64,000 bases of DNA from Bowmanella dokdonensis (GCF_017254865.1 NZ_JAFKCV010000010.1:62001-126000); one strand, 5' to 3'. Shown: positions 37,001 through 46,309, counted from the stretch's first letter. Notes: generated by a model from the sequence alone, not told the origin. Translations and numbers: made by a program.

Positions 37001-38521
37001 TATGAGCCATAAGTTATTGTTGGTATCAACTAGCTTTGGGCTAACGCTCTGCATTCTTGAATCAGCAACTTTCACGTTGTGAAATGTGAGCTCGTCGGTA
37101 CTTAACCAACTGAGAGAGCCCGTGTTTGATACAATCCAAACCTTATTTTGATGTGAAACCAGACTCTCGATTACAGAGCCACCAAGGAGGTGAGCTTCAG
37201 GAATTAGAGTTTCCTTTTTATTATCATGTGTGAACACGAAGATGCCATCAGAACTGGCTATCCATAGCTTTCCGTTGATGTCTATGGCAATGTCCCAAAC
37301 AGAATGGGGGAACTTTGGAATATAGCGTTTAACAACTCCTGAGTAGGGATCAAATAGGTTCAACCCGCCACTCTGAGTGGCAATCCATACCAACCCATCG
37401 CTATTTTCTGCGAATGCCCAAACTTTGTTGTCAGATATAGATATTTCACTGTGAGGAATCGAAATGTAGTGTTTTATGTACAATGTTTTCTTGTTATATC
37501 TGTGAAGACCGTCCGTAAAACTTCCTAGCCATATTGATCCCTTACTATCCTTAAAGACTTTAAAAGTATAGAGGCTCTTGAGCGAAACTAATACGTCATT
37601 TTCTTTGCTTATACTAAACACTTCGTTAGATGAGGGGGCATAAATAGATACTCCTTCTGTAGTTCCTAACCAAACTTGACCATCATTATCTTGGACTATT
37701 GTTCTGACAATATTGCTTATAAGCTTTGGTTTGGACGTGGTATCCAATTTCTCTACTAAATTGAAACTGGAATCGACAACATATACACCTTGTTCCGTGG
37801 CGAGCCATAACTTGTCATCAATTACATCCGCTTGATAAAGATAACCGGCAAAAATCTCAATTGACCATGGGTTTGTAGCGGATAACTTATATATTTCCTT
37901 CTTTCTCTGGTCATAGATTTGAATTCCATGACCATATGTTCCAATCACAATCATATCGCCAAAAGAGACTATCTCCGTAGTTTCTGGCAGTGTTTCTAAA
38001 TCAGTCCATTTAACAAAATCAACTTCCTGATTTTTATTATCCAACTTGTAAATGTTGTTTTCATCAGCGACAAGCAAATCATTTCCGACTTCATTGATTG
38101 ACCATATTACATGACCTGTAAGATTGGTATTCTTGCTTGTGTAAACAACAAAGCTGTCAGAAATGGCATCATATTTTGCCAACCCATTATTTGTTCCCAC
38201 CCACAACTGATTGTTTCGATCAATAAATAACTGTCGAACAAAAGGATCAGGAATGCTCCTTGGATTCTGAGGATCATGATGATACTGACGGAATTCATAG
38301 CCATCGAAGCGGTTTAACCCGTCTGCTGTCGCCACCCAAATGAAACCGTGCGCGTCTTCAGCAATATCCAGTACTGTGCTCTGACTCAGACCATCTTCAA
38401 GGGAATAGTTTTCAAATTGAAGTTCGGAGGTGTTGGTGACGGCAGAAGCTGACTGCGCCCCGACAACAGCCAGGCAGGCAAAAATCCAGAAAAAAGTCAT
38501 AATGACCGGGCTGAAACGCAA
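34013..38521 (-). CDS. Reg_prop/Y_Y_Y sensor with PAS, GGDEF and EAL domains
   Basis: 1502-residue inner-membrane c-di-GMP enzyme. In order: signal peptide (1-28), two-component regulator propeller repeats (about 35-680, recurrent pattern GLNRFDG, LWVGTNNGLAKYD, VWLGTTEGVSIY), Y_Y_Y domain (about 690-790), transmembrane helix (about 800-818), two PAS domains (about 835-1060), GGDEF (motif 1144-1148) and EAL (EAL at 1272-1274, DDFGTGYSSL later). Both catalytic signatures are intact. The cyclase lacks an RxxD inhibitory site before GGDEF. The periplasmic propeller presumably senses a ligand such as a glycan. Its coding DNA (about 36.4-38.4 kb) is distinctly AT-richer than the catalytic half. 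Confidence 0.92.
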   Translation of the reverse strand: MRFSPVIMTFFWIFACLAVVGAQSASAVTNTSELQFENYSLEDGLSQSTVLDIAEDAHGFIWVATADGLNRFDGYEFRQYHHDPQNPRSIPDPFVRQLFIDRNNQLWVGTNNGLAKYDAISDSFVVYTSKNTNLTGHVIWSINEVGNDLLVADENNIYKLDNKNQEVDFVKWTDLETLPETTEIVSFGDMIVIGTYGHGIQIYDQRKKEIYKLSATNPWSIEIFAGYLYQADVIDDKLWLATEQGVYVVDSSFNLVEKLDTTSKPKLISNIVRTIVQDNDGQVWLGTTEGVSIYAPSSNEVFSISKENDVLVSLKSLYTFKVFKDSKGSIWLGSFTDGLHRYNKKTLYIKHYISIPHSEISISDNKVWAFAENSDGLVWIATQSGGLNLFDPYSGVVKRYIPKFPHSVWDIAIDINGKLWIASSDGIFVFTHDNKKETLIPEAHLLGGSVIESLVSHQNKVWIVSNTGSLSWLSTDELTFHNVKVADSRMQSVSPKLVDTNNNLWLISNLGVSLYNLDSKEFNHLVFNGLQRNITLSSTNSVLETADYFWLSTLDNGIFKVSKTDYSVVQHIDENAGLSNDVVLTMVLTGGSLWVATLNQGIDQIDPVSGKIVRYITKEMLEFNELNEGAGLVASTGNMLFGGTKGFHIFNPDRLPLLDNRVPPDRAPLITGLSIFNQRVELGHVDSPLQSPVHLSSSISLANDASPFSLEFALVNPKDSSWVSYRYQLSGLSEKWLVAERSIRQATFTNLGFGNYTFRVQARELDGPWSPATELKIHVKAPAWLHRYALIAYAFVAFLLLSYWYRQYQVRKTTLHRVRDSEERLKLTLWSSGDELWDWDIKKGEIFRSNIWGSMDFPQDNQRVFTQLEPNIHHADLERTREALSQHLQGETEFYETTYRVRDFRDNWIWILDRGKVVSWDSQQKPLRMTGTLKNISHLKQAEEQLKLFKRSIETISDGVFITDTSFRIISVNQAYCNQTGDTREQALASYLTFHQYPPAFTEEVRKTLSQKGNWSGEVESVRHNGERYEIDLNIDAIHDENDAVSHYVGVFSDITSRKRTEKELLQLANTDTLTGLPNRSFFQASHQNLVRKGTAHALLCMDMDNFKKINDSMGHQTGDMLIKQIAARLQKLTGTSATSYRLGGDEFSILIESTTDIHRITHLAQRILDEMARSFVINRQEFVLGASVGIAFYPEDGASPQELLKNADTAMYFAKNAGGNKYQFFSGEMNQNAVRQLQIENLIRHGIKEDLFSVFYQPKVDIASGQLVSMEALVRFEHPEKGIVSPDQFIPLAEETGQIIEIGEIVLRKACEDTQRWVKQGLFTGRVAINISARQFELPDLDQRIEQVLRQTGLSPLHLECEITEGTLMQRPEQSLALMQRLREMGIHLALDDFGTGYSSLAYLKRFPLNTLKIDKAFIDDIATSSVDRHMTSAIITIAHNLGLKVVAEGVEEEQQLSILRRYECEMLQGYLYSKPLNAERFTKLLQENRRLTRLIKQNNL

Positions 38522-38734
38522 AAGACACCTTTATGCAGCTTGGCTGCTTTATAGTAATTGTAATTTTCGGCTGATTTGGGTTGCCGAGTGCCTGCTAAGC
38601 AAAAATCCCTCTTCGCGGTTTAACAATTATGGCTGCAAGCCACAGCTATCCTGCTGTTGGTAATCGGTAACGCTTCCGTAAGTTAAAATATGTAGGCAGG
38701 CAAGTCAAAGGGAGTAGTGCAGAAATGGCGGCTT

Positions 38735-41500
38735 TTATCTGATTTGGCGGGCTGTTGCCTTAAATTGCGGCAAATCTTCGATCATCGTGCCGGAATGGGC
38801 CAGTTTTTGCTGGCCGGACTGGCGACTGTATAAAAGAAGAGAACCAAACTTCTGGCCAGAATACAGACGCCGGCAAAACGTCAGGATTTCCTCGCGACTC
38901 AGGGTAAGTATCTGCTCGCTGAGTCTATGTTGTTGATCAAAGTGCCAGTCCTTATTGCCAATGGCCAGCCATAAACGTTGGCTGCGCATTGACAGGCTGT
39001 TGTCCTTACTGTCCAGTTGCTTGGCCACTCCAGCTTTGATGGCGTTCAACTCTTCCTCCGGCATGGTTTGCACGCGCAGGTCAGCCTGTTGTAGAAAATG
39101 CTCGATTTCACTGACCAGAGCCTCCGGCGTGTGATTCGGCGACTGGATATAAAAGCCCATCCCCGGGTGCTGGTTATAAGGCATGTAGCCGCTGCCCACC
39201 AGATAGCCGAGTTGTTTTTCAGTTCGTAATTGATTGAAGAAGGGAGCGGCCAGCAATTGTTCTGTCAGTATTGTCAGTGCAATGTCGTGCACATCGGCAG
39301 TGGGTGTCTGGAAATACTGCAGCACAGCATGATCGCCTGCCTGGCAGGGCACCTCAGCCAGATATTCGCGGCCCTCTTCCAGGGCGATAACATTGCGTGC
39401 GATGCTTTTTGTCGGGGTGACCTTATGCAGGATTTTTCCGGCGATCCTGTTACTGAAATCTCTTGCCTGTCTGGATGGCCAGTCGCCATAGGCGAACGAC
39501 TCCAAATGCAGGGCCCCAAGTATTTCGCGCTGCTTTTCCTTCATACCCTGGCTACTTGCCTGCTCCAAGATAGGCAGCAGCGAGACGGGCGAAAAGCTAA
39601 GTGGCTGCAGCAAAACGGACAATCGGGTGAATAGCCGGTTGACAGGTTTGTTCAGAAGACTGTTCTGCATTGCCTGCCATTGCCTGAGCCGCGCCTGTTC
39701 AAACTCCTGCTCGCTGAACCGGAATGACAGAATCTGCTCAAGCATGGCCTCTGCCAGGTCAAATTGCCTGTCTGTAAAGCCACTGGTGTGCAGCGAGAAG
39801 CCCCCTTGGTGTGCATAGAAGTGAAAGTGCAGACCGGCAATCATGGCTTGATAGTAATCCTGGCTCAACCGTTCCTGCACCATAGTGGTCCAGATGCGTT
39901 TGTAGGCACTGACGGCTTCTCCGTGCAGGACGGCAGCAGAATCGAAAGACAGGTAAAGTTCGCCTTTTGGCTGTTTGAATTCGTTGTCCTGGGCAAACCA
40001 GAAACTGAAACCCTCTTCGTCCTTAAGCTTGACCGGGGTCAGGTAATCCTTTTCCACCTCAACCGGCGTGGTGCGCACACTTAAATAGTCGTTCGCACTG
40101 GGCAGACTCAGATGAGGGTCCAGACCGGTATTCTCCAGCCCCTGCAATAGCTTTGCAGGTAAGGGGAAGATTTTATAGGGCGTGGCATACCATGCGGCCA
40201 GGCGATCTGTCTGCAGTTCTGGCAGAATCAGCTTAAGGCGCATATTTTGCGCTGTCATCCTGTCCAGCATCCGATGAATCAATTCAGGTTCGAAATGATC
40301 CATCAGATAGTCCCCACACAGGACCCAGTCATCTGCAAAATGCTGCATTTGTACCGACAGGTGCGAAGCCAGGTCGACGGGTTTGGGTTTGTCGTGAAAA
40401 TCGAAGGCCATCTGGCCAAACTTGCGCCGCTCTTCAAATCGCCATGCTGAGACGCCCTGCTGGCGGATGAGTTGCAAGTAACTGAACATGAGTCCAAGAA
40501 TAGCCTGCCAATGCTCTGCCCCCAGTTCGGTTAGCTGCAGATTGATATTGAAGTCTTTGAAATTACTGCCCTGAATGCCGCCGCCGGCACTGAGGCTGGT
40601 GGCCCAGCCCAGTCCCTTCAGTCTGCTCAGCAGGCTGCCGGGCCCCTCATCGCCAATCAGGTGACTGATCAGATTAAGCGGCTTGCTCCTGTAGTAGGGA
40701 TAGACGTCCGGCAGGGCAAAGCTGACGATCATGCGCCTGGCAGTCTTCAACGGCACTATGTTCAGTATTACGCCCAACTGTTCAGGAAGATACAGGGGAG
40801 GCAGTGGCTCTGCGACAGCCTGCTTTTTCGCGGACAGGCCTGAAAGATAGCGCCGGGCCAATCCTTCCATATCATCCAGGGACAGATCTGAAACCAGACA
40901 GATTGTCATGTTTTCAGCCCGGTAATGCTCTGCATGCATTGCCCGTAACTTCTCTTGCAGCTCAACACCATTGAAGCGGCCGAAAATTTCTGCGTTGCCC
41001 ACTGAAAACTTGCTGAAAGGATGGGTCGGGTTGCAGGTTTCTTTATGCACCTGATAGAGGCGGCGCAAATCATCCTGTTGCTTGAGTTTGAACTCTGCGT
41101 CAATGGCCTGGATTTCTTTTTCTATTGTAGCGGGCAGAAAAAGTGGCTGGCTGAGCATGGCAGAAAACTGGGCCAACGCAGGTTCAAAAGCATTACTGAG
41201 TACATCAAAGTAGAAACTGGATTGTTCTGTGCCTGTCCAGGCGTTAACATGTCCGCCGTTTGAGGCGAGGGTGTCAGCCAGATGATTGGGTGACGGGTTC
41301 TCTTCGTTACCCAGAAACAGCAGATGCTCAAGGAGGTGGGCCAGGCCCTGGCAATCGTCGGGATCCTGAAAGTGTCCCATGGCAATGGTGACGGACGCAG
41401 CAGACTTTCTGCTGTCTGGGTCATTGGCAAGCAGCAATCTGAGACCATTGTCCAGTATCAGGCGCCGGTAACGGCATCTATCATATGCACTGATGATCAC
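38735..41500 (-). CDS. Insulinase (M16) family metalloprotease
   Basis: 921 residues with the inverted zinc motif HxxEH at His55-L-L-Glu58-His59 and the third ligand region about 75 residues on (ETCNPTHPFSKFSVGN, EAEFKLK-type). Four M16 repeats fit the length (E. coli pitrilysin is 962). There is no clear signal peptide, unlike pitrilysin, so it may be cytoplasmic. The start is GTG; no strong ribosome site is seen. It is divergent from sixA, a neighbour also seen in related genera. Confidence 0.88.
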   Translation of the reverse strand: MIISAYDRCRYRRLILDNGLRLLLANDPDSRKSAASVTIAMGHFQDPDDCQGLAHLLEHLLFLGNEENPSPNHLADTLASNGGHVNAWTGTEQSSFYFDVLSNAFEPALAQFSAMLSQPLFLPATIEKEIQAIDAEFKLKQQDDLRRLYQVHKETCNPTHPFSKFSVGNAEIFGRFNGVELQEKLRAMHAEHYRAENMTICLVSDLSLDDMEGLARRYLSGLSAKKQAVAEPLPPLYLPEQLGVILNIVPLKTARRMIVSFALPDVYPYYRSKPLNLISHLIGDEGPGSLLSRLKGLGWATSLSAGGGIQGSNFKDFNINLQLTELGAEHWQAILGLMFSYLQLIRQQGVSAWRFEERRKFGQMAFDFHDKPKPVDLASHLSVQMQHFADDWVLCGDYLMDHFEPELIHRMLDRMTAQNMRLKLILPELQTDRLAAWYATPYKIFPLPAKLLQGLENTGLDPHLSLPSANDYLSVRTTPVEVEKDYLTPVKLKDEEGFSFWFAQDNEFKQPKGELYLSFDSAAVLHGEAVSAYKRIWTTMVQERLSQDYYQAMIAGLHFHFYAHQGGFSLHTSGFTDRQFDLAEAMLEQILSFRFSEQEFEQARLRQWQAMQNSLLNKPVNRLFTRLSVLLQPLSFSPVSLLPILEQASSQGMKEKQREILGALHLESFAYGDWPSRQARDFSNRIAGKILHKVTPTKSIARNVIALEEGREYLAEVPCQAGDHAVLQYFQTPTADVHDIALTILTEQLLAAPFFNQLRTEKQLGYLVGSGYMPYNQHPGMGFYIQSPNHTPEALVSEIEHFLQQADLRVQTMPEEELNAIKAGVAKQLDSKDNSLSMRSQRLWLAIGNKDWHFDQQHRLSEQILTLSREEILTFCRRLYSGQKFGSLLLYSRQSGQQKLAHSGTMIEDLPQFKATARQIR

Positions 41501-41622
41501 TTGCTGTTATACCCGTTTGGTTGTTTAACTCGTATCAAATAGGATAATGTCCCAAATTGCAACTCAGCCAGGTCCGATCATCTGTGACCGGGGTTTGCCT
41601 TGTATCAGGAATACCAACGCTA

Positions 41623-42087
41623 ATGCAGATTTTTATTATGCGTCACGGGGAAGCAGAGTCCTGTTTCGTTCAGGACGCCCGCCGTAATTTGACAGAACAC
41701 GGCAGGGAGGAGGCCGATACGACAGGGCAGTGGCTGAGCGGGCTGCTGGAGAAGGTCGATCTGGTGATAGTCAGCCCATACAACAGAGCCTTGCAGACCC
41801 TGGATTCAGTCTGCAGCCGCCTGCCCGCCGCCGAAGTGATGGAAACCGACGATGTGACGCCCTATGGGGAGCCGGAGCAGTTTCATCATTATCTGGGGGC
41901 GCTGCTCTCAAGCCGCAGCGACGTTCAATCGCTTCTGATCATCAGCCATATGCCTTTTGTCAGCAGTCTGGTGGATGAGCTGTGCGATCACTTGTACTCA
42001 TTGCTGTTTGCCACGGCAGGGGTGGCGCATCTGGATTATGATCCCTCAACCAATAAAGCTTCGCTGATCAAGCAGTATATCCCCTGA
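41623..42087 (+). CDS. sixA: Phosphohistidine phosphatase SixA
   Basis: 154 residues from the ATG at 41623; the upstream in-frame ATG adds an unrelated leader. The catalytic RHG motif is in IFIMRHGEAES at the very N-terminus, and the second histidine in LLIISHMPFVSSLVDEL. SixA dephosphorylates phosphohistidine in phosphorelay proteins such as ArcB HPt or PtsN-system NPr. It lies downstream of fadIJ, as it does in E. coli, though here separated by an 8.5-kb accessory stretch. Confidence 0.92.
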   Translation: MQIFIMRHGEAESCFVQDARRNLTEHGREEADTTGQWLSGLLEKVDLVIVSPYNRALQTLDSVCSRLPAAEVMETDDVTPYGEPEQFHHYLGALLSSRSDVQSLLIISHMPFVSSLVDELCDHLYSLLFATAGVAHLDYDPSTNKASLIKQYIP

Positions 42088-42142
42088 GAATTTGCTTCAG
42101 CTTTTTCTCCCGCCTCCGATAACAAGTCGGAAGGAGGGAGAG

Positions 42143-42334
42143 ATGTCCAGTAAAAGTTTACCCGCTTATTTGCAGCAGATTCTGGAAAACCATGTGGCCC
42201 AGTCTGATCTCGTCTATGACGACGAGTTGAAAGTGATCATGGAGCGTCTGCATAAGCTCAACGACAGTGTTGAAAAGCTGAAGGCCAATATTCGTCAACG
42301 TCGTGTCGAGCAGGCTAAGAATGAGCCTCGTTAG
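42143..42334 (+). CDS. Small helical protein of unknown function
   Basis: 63 residues beginning after a strong GGAAGGAGGG site. It is charged and wholly helical, with a heptad-like stretch (IMERLHKLNDSVEKLKANIRQRR) suggesting a short coiled coil. It follows sixA by 55 bases and overlaps the convergent corC-like gene by 4 bases. I do not recognise the family. Confidence 0.68.
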   Translation: MSSKSLPAYLQQILENHVAQSDLVYDDELKVIMERLHKLNDSVEKLKANIRQRRVEQAKNEPR

Positions 42335-43632
42335 TTGCCAGCCGATTCACTGCGGCTGTGCTCCGGTTCTTTGTACAGCATAGGCATGACGCGCACTGTC
42401 TTGACCATATTATCCGTCATCTCGACTATTTCGATGGGATAACCAGCCAGTCTGCAGGCCACATTGGCGGGCGGAATTTCTTCGAAATGCTCCAGAATCA
42501 GGCCATTAACCGTCTTGGGTCCCTCGGTGGGAAAATTCCAGTCCATTTCCTTATTCAGGTCCCGGATGTTGGCGCTGCCGTCTACCAGCACACTGCCGTC
42601 CGCTTCCAGATTCACTTCCTTGCTGTGAGTGGGCAGTATGGTGGTGGTAAAATCTCCTACTATTTCTTCAAGAATATCTTCCAGCGTGACCAGACCCTGA
42701 ATATCACCGTATTCATCCACCACCAGACCGATACGCTCCTTGGCGGACTGGAACTTATACAGCAGGGTGTGCAGTGGAGTGGTCTCGGGTGTGAAATAAA
42801 TCTCTCTGACGGCCCTTAACAGATTGGCTTTGGAAAATTGATCCTTGGCCAGCAGCTTCAACGCATCACGCACATGCACAAAGCCCACCGCGTCGTCGAT
42901 ACTGTCCCGATACAGCAATACACGGGTGTGCTGTGAATGAACCAACTGCTTCTGGATGGATTTCCAGTCGTCATTGATATCGATGGCGACAATTTCGCTG
43001 CGCGGGATCATGATGTCCTCTGCAGTAACCTTTTCAAGATCCAGAATACCTACCAGCATGTCCTGGTGCTGCTTGGGAATCATAGCCCCGGCTTCGTGAA
43101 CCACTGTCCGGAGCTCTTCCCGGCTCAGGCTGTCTTCATCGCCACTTTTAGGGCTGATACGGAACAGGGCAAGAATCAGATTGGTAAACCCATTGACGAT
43201 ATAGACCAACGGATAGAGTATTTTCAGCATTGGCAGCAGGATAAAGGAGCTCGGGAAAGAGATCTTCTCCGGATACAGGGCAGCCAGCGTCTTGGGCGTG
43301 ACCTCGGCAAACACCAGGATTACCAGGGTCAGGGCAAAGGTGGCGATGGCAATACCTACGTCACCAAACAAGCGCATGCCGATAATGGTGGCAATGGCCG
43401 ACGCGGCGATATTGACCAGGTTGTTGCCAATCAGTATCAGTCCAATCAATCTGTCAGGACGCAGCAGGAGCTTGTGAACCCGCTTCGCTCCACCATGATC
43501 CTCTTTGACTAAATGCTTGAGGCGATAACGGTTGATGGTCATCATACCCGTTTCGGAGCTGGAGAAATAAGCTGAAAACAGAATCAAGATGGCAAGCAGT
43601 ATAAATAAAGTGCCGGTTGATATGTCGTCCAA
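42331..43632 (-). CDS. CNNM/HlyC-CorC family transporter (YfjD-like)
   Basis: 433 residues: a DUF21/CNNM membrane domain (helices between 5 and 155), a CBS pair (about 200-325, IMIPRSEIVAID, GLVTLEDILEEIVG) and a C-terminal CorC_HlyC domain (LVDGSANIRDLN, GYPIEIVEM). Proteins of this type are linked to Mg2+ or Co2+ efflux. The start is TTG with AGGA upstream. The order corC/yfjD - ypjD - ffh is that of E. coli. Confidence 0.9.
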   Translation of the reverse strand: MDDISTGTLFILLAILILFSAYFSSSETGMMTINRYRLKHLVKEDHGGAKRVHKLLLRPDRLIGLILIGNNLVNIAASAIATIIGMRLFGDVGIAIATFALTLVILVFAEVTPKTLAALYPEKISFPSSFILLPMLKILYPLVYIVNGFTNLILALFRISPKSGDEDSLSREELRTVVHEAGAMIPKQHQDMLVGILDLEKVTAEDIMIPRSEIVAIDINDDWKSIQKQLVHSQHTRVLLYRDSIDDAVGFVHVRDALKLLAKDQFSKANLLRAVREIYFTPETTPLHTLLYKFQSAKERIGLVVDEYGDIQGLVTLEDILEEIVGDFTTTILPTHSKEVNLEADGSVLVDGSANIRDLNKEMDWNFPTEGPKTVNGLILEHFEEIPPANVACRLAGYPIEIVEMTDNMVKTVRVMPMLYKEPEHSRSESAGN

Positions 43633-43767
43633 AAATGGGTTCCTGTATTGATAACGGCGTCGGACCTGGTTGATCGGCTATGACGCTTATTAATCCGGTT
43701 GCCAGAATGTGCGCTTTTATTGTTCGACGCCACTGAGCTCAGAAGAGTAAGTCTGCCAAAGTCTTTT

Positions 43768-44562
43768 TCACATTCCCAGTAAAACTTCCTTGACGAATCG
43801 ACTGCCGAAGTAAGCCAGCGTCAGGAGCAGGGCCCCGGCCACCGTGGCGACAATCACCGGACGACCGCGCCAGCCGAACCGGTAATGCCCCAGCAAGAGC
43901 GTCGTAAAGAGCAACCAGGCGAGCAGCGAAAGTACTGTCTTATGGGCCTGGTGCTGGGCGAACATGTCATTGAGGAAGACAAAGCCGCTAATCAGCGAAA
44001 GGGTCAGCAGTACAGTTCCAACCAGCAGCAGCTTGAACAGAATCTGCTCCACTATCATCAATGGCGGCAGAGAAGAGTGCAACATGGATTTCTGCTTATG
44101 CTTGAGGCGAAAGTTAATATAGGCCAGTTGCAGTGCATACAGGAGGCTTATCATTAAACAACCGTAAGCAAACAGCGCCAGGCTGATATGGGTGAGCAGT
44201 GCAGGGCGCATTTCTATGTGCATTTGATAGGTGTCGGGCACCAGCAGGTTGACCAGTACGGTCAGAGAGGCAAAACCATAGACCACAGGTAACAGAATGG
44301 CATTGGTCAGACTGAACGAAGCGATGGTCATGGACAGGCTGATCATCCAGGCCACCAGAGACGCCACATTCAGAATGCTCATATTCTGCCCCGGCAGGGA
44401 AAAGATACCCTCCACCAATAGAACAAGATGCAGCACCACCGCCAGGGTACCCGCCATAGCAGATAATTTGTGTCTGGGACCCTCATGGTGAAACAACCTG
44501 CTGCCGATATGGGCGGCGGCAAACAGGTATAGCAGGGTTACCAGCAGTCCCAACAGCATCAT
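43768..44562 (-). CDS. CcsA/YpjD-type cytochrome c assembly membrane protein
   Basis: 264 residues with eight predicted helices and the CcsA-family central region (HISLALFAYGCLMISLLYALQLAYINFRLKHK) and terminal LLAWLLFTTLLLGHYRFGWRGR. The histidines of a heme-handling protein are present. The family works in cytochrome c maturation, but YpjD itself has also been tied to the adjacent CorC-type transporter. GAGGCGATAAG lies before ATGATG. It is divergent from ffh. Confidence 0.88.
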   Translation of the reverse strand: MMLLGLLVTLLYLFAAAHIGSRLFHHEGPRHKLSAMAGTLAVVLHLVLLVEGIFSLPGQNMSILNVASLVAWMISLSMTIASFSLTNAILLPVVYGFASLTVLVNLLVPDTYQMHIEMRPALLTHISLALFAYGCLMISLLYALQLAYINFRLKHKQKSMLHSSLPPLMIVEQILFKLLLVGTVLLTLSLISGFVFLNDMFAQHQAHKTVLSLLAWLLFTTLLLGHYRFGWRGRPVIVATVAGALLLTLAYFGSRFVKEVLLGM

Positions 44563-44740
44563 CTTATCGCCTCGTTAGCTTCCATTGCAGCCTGCTTTTC
44601 GTAGTTATCAATATGACTCATCTGAGCGTGTAGACCCTTCCTTAAAGCGCCGCCAAGTATATCCTCACGGCTGACATGACGCCAGAGCGCTTCTGTCACA
44701 GATCCGGGAATTGCCGGTGTTGCATCCAGTTGGACTCAGG

Positions 44741-44746
44741 TATAAT
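44741..44746 (+). promoter_or_regulatory. ffh promoter -10 box
   Basis: Perfect TATAAT 78 bases upstream of the ffh ATG. TTGCAT lies upstream with a short 15-base spacer, so the -35 is uncertain. Confidence 0.5.
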
Positions 44747-44823
44747 CCGCGCCAAACCGGGTTGAATCAACACTCTGCGGCGCAGCCAAACAGAGACAGT
44801 GCCAGAACAGGATAGCGATCACA

Positions 44824-46197
44824 ATGTTTGAGAACCTTACCGAACGACTTGGCCAGACGCTGAAAAATATCAGTGGTCGTGGACGTCTGACTGAAGACAA
44901 TATCAAAGATACCCTGCGGGAAGTCCGTATGGCATTACTGGAGGCTGATGTTGCCCTGCCTGTGGTGCGCGAATTTATCAGTCAGGTCAAGGACAAGGCT
45001 GTCGGTATCGAGGTCAGCAAGAGCCTTAATCCGGGTCAGGTTTTTATCAAGATAGTCCGTGGCGAGCTGGAAGCCATCATGGGCCAGGCCAACGAAAAGT
45101 TGGATCTGGCCACACAGCCCCCCGCCGTCGTTATGATGGCGGGTCTGCAGGGCGCCGGTAAAACAACCAGTGTGGGCAAACTGGCCAAGTTCCTCAAAGA
45201 GCGGGAGAAGAAAAAGGTTCTGGTTGTCAGTGCGGACGTTTATCGTCCAGCAGCCATCAAGCAGCTGGAAACCCTGGCTACGGAAGTCCAGGTGGGGTTT
45301 TTCCCTTCCAGTGTTGAGCAGAAGCCCGTCGATATTGTTAATGGCGCCATCGAGATGGCCAGAAAACAATTCTACGATGTCCTGCTGGTAGATACCGCCG
45401 GTCGGTTGCACGTAGACGAAACCATGATGGCCGAGATTAAGGCCCTGCATCAGGCCATCAAGCCGGTTGAAACCCTGTTTGTGGTGGATGCGATGACGGG
45501 ACAGGACGCGGCTAATACCGCCAAGGCCTTCAACGAGGCGCTGCCCCTGACCGGCGTCATACTGACCAAGGCCGACGGTGACGCCAGAGGCGGGGCCGCC
45601 CTGTCCGTCAGACATATTACCGGCAAGCCCATCAAGTTTCTGGGCATGGGTGAGAAAGCCGACGCCCTGGAGCCTTTCCACCCCGACCGGGTGGCGTCGC
45701 GTATCCTGGGCATGGGTGACGTACTGAGCCTGATTGAAGAAGTTGAGCGCAAAGTTGATAAAGACAAAGCGCAGAAGATGGCCAAGAAGATCCAGAAGGG
45801 TAAAGGCTTCGACCTGCAGGACTTCAAGGAACAGCTCGAACAGATGCGCAGCATGGGCGGCATGATGTCAATGCTCGACAAGATGCCGGGCATGGGCAAT
45901 ATGTCGGCACAGATAAAAGACAAGGCCAACGACAAGAGCTTCAATCAGATGGAAGCCATTATCAATTCCATGACGCCGGGTGAACGCGCTCATCCCGATA
46001 TCATCAAGGGGTCACGAAAGCGCCGTATCGCAGCAGGTTCAGGCACTCAGATCCAGGATGTCAACCGGATGCTGAAACAGTTTACCCAGATGCAGAAAAT
46101 GATGAAGAAAATGACAGGGGGCGGCATGCAGAAGATGATGAGAAAAATGAAAGGCATGATGCCTCCCGGCGGTCCGGGTGGCATGTTCCCCAGATAG
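44824..46197 (+). CDS. ffh: Signal recognition particle GTPase Ffh
   Basis: 457 residues: N domain (1-90), G domain with P-loop GLQGAGKTTSVGKLA (about 105-119), DTAGRLHVD, TKADGDARGGAALS, and a methionine-rich M domain (330-457) ending in the GGMFPR tail. It binds 4.5S RNA and signal sequences to target membrane proteins cotranslationally to FtsY. The 4.5S RNA gene is not in this window. A hairpin follows before rpsP. Confidence 0.98.
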   Translation: MFENLTERLGQTLKNISGRGRLTEDNIKDTLREVRMALLEADVALPVVREFISQVKDKAVGIEVSKSLNPGQVFIKIVRGELEAIMGQANEKLDLATQPPAVVMMAGLQGAGKTTSVGKLAKFLKEREKKKVLVVSADVYRPAAIKQLETLATEVQVGFFPSSVEQKPVDIVNGAIEMARKQFYDVLLVDTAGRLHVDETMMAEIKALHQAIKPVETLFVVDAMTGQDAANTAKAFNEALPLTGVILTKADGDARGGAALSVRHITGKPIKFLGMGEKADALEPFHPDRVASRILGMGDVLSLIEEVERKVDKDKAQKMAKKIQKGKGFDLQDFKEQLEQMRSMGGMMSMLDKMPGMGNMSAQIKDKANDKSFNQMEAIINSMTPGERAHPDIIKGSRKRRIAAGSGTQIQDVNRMLKQFTQMQKMMKKMTGGGMQKMMRKMKGMMPPGGPGGMFPR

Positions 46198-46210
46198 ACT
46201 GGACATAATT

Positions 46211-46230
46211 GGCCGGCTGAAGCCGGCCTG
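46211..46230 (+). terminator. Hairpin after ffh
   Basis: GGCCGGC - TGAA - GCCGGCC, with a stable UGAA-type loop, then TGTCTTACTCC. The T tract is poor; probably a leaky terminator between ffh and the ribosomal operon. Confidence 0.55.
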
Positions 46231-46281
46231 TCTTACTCCTACCCCATTACGCTCCACTCCTCACCGAATCAGCATTTCTCC

Positions 46282-46309
46282 TTGCATTCGGGGGCAAAAT
46301 CCGTACAAT
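46282..46309 (+). promoter_or_regulatory. rpsP operon promoter
   Basis: TTGCAT (46282-46287), a 16-base spacer and TACAAT (46304-46309), giving an untranslated leader of about 80 bases to rpsP. Confidence 0.6.
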
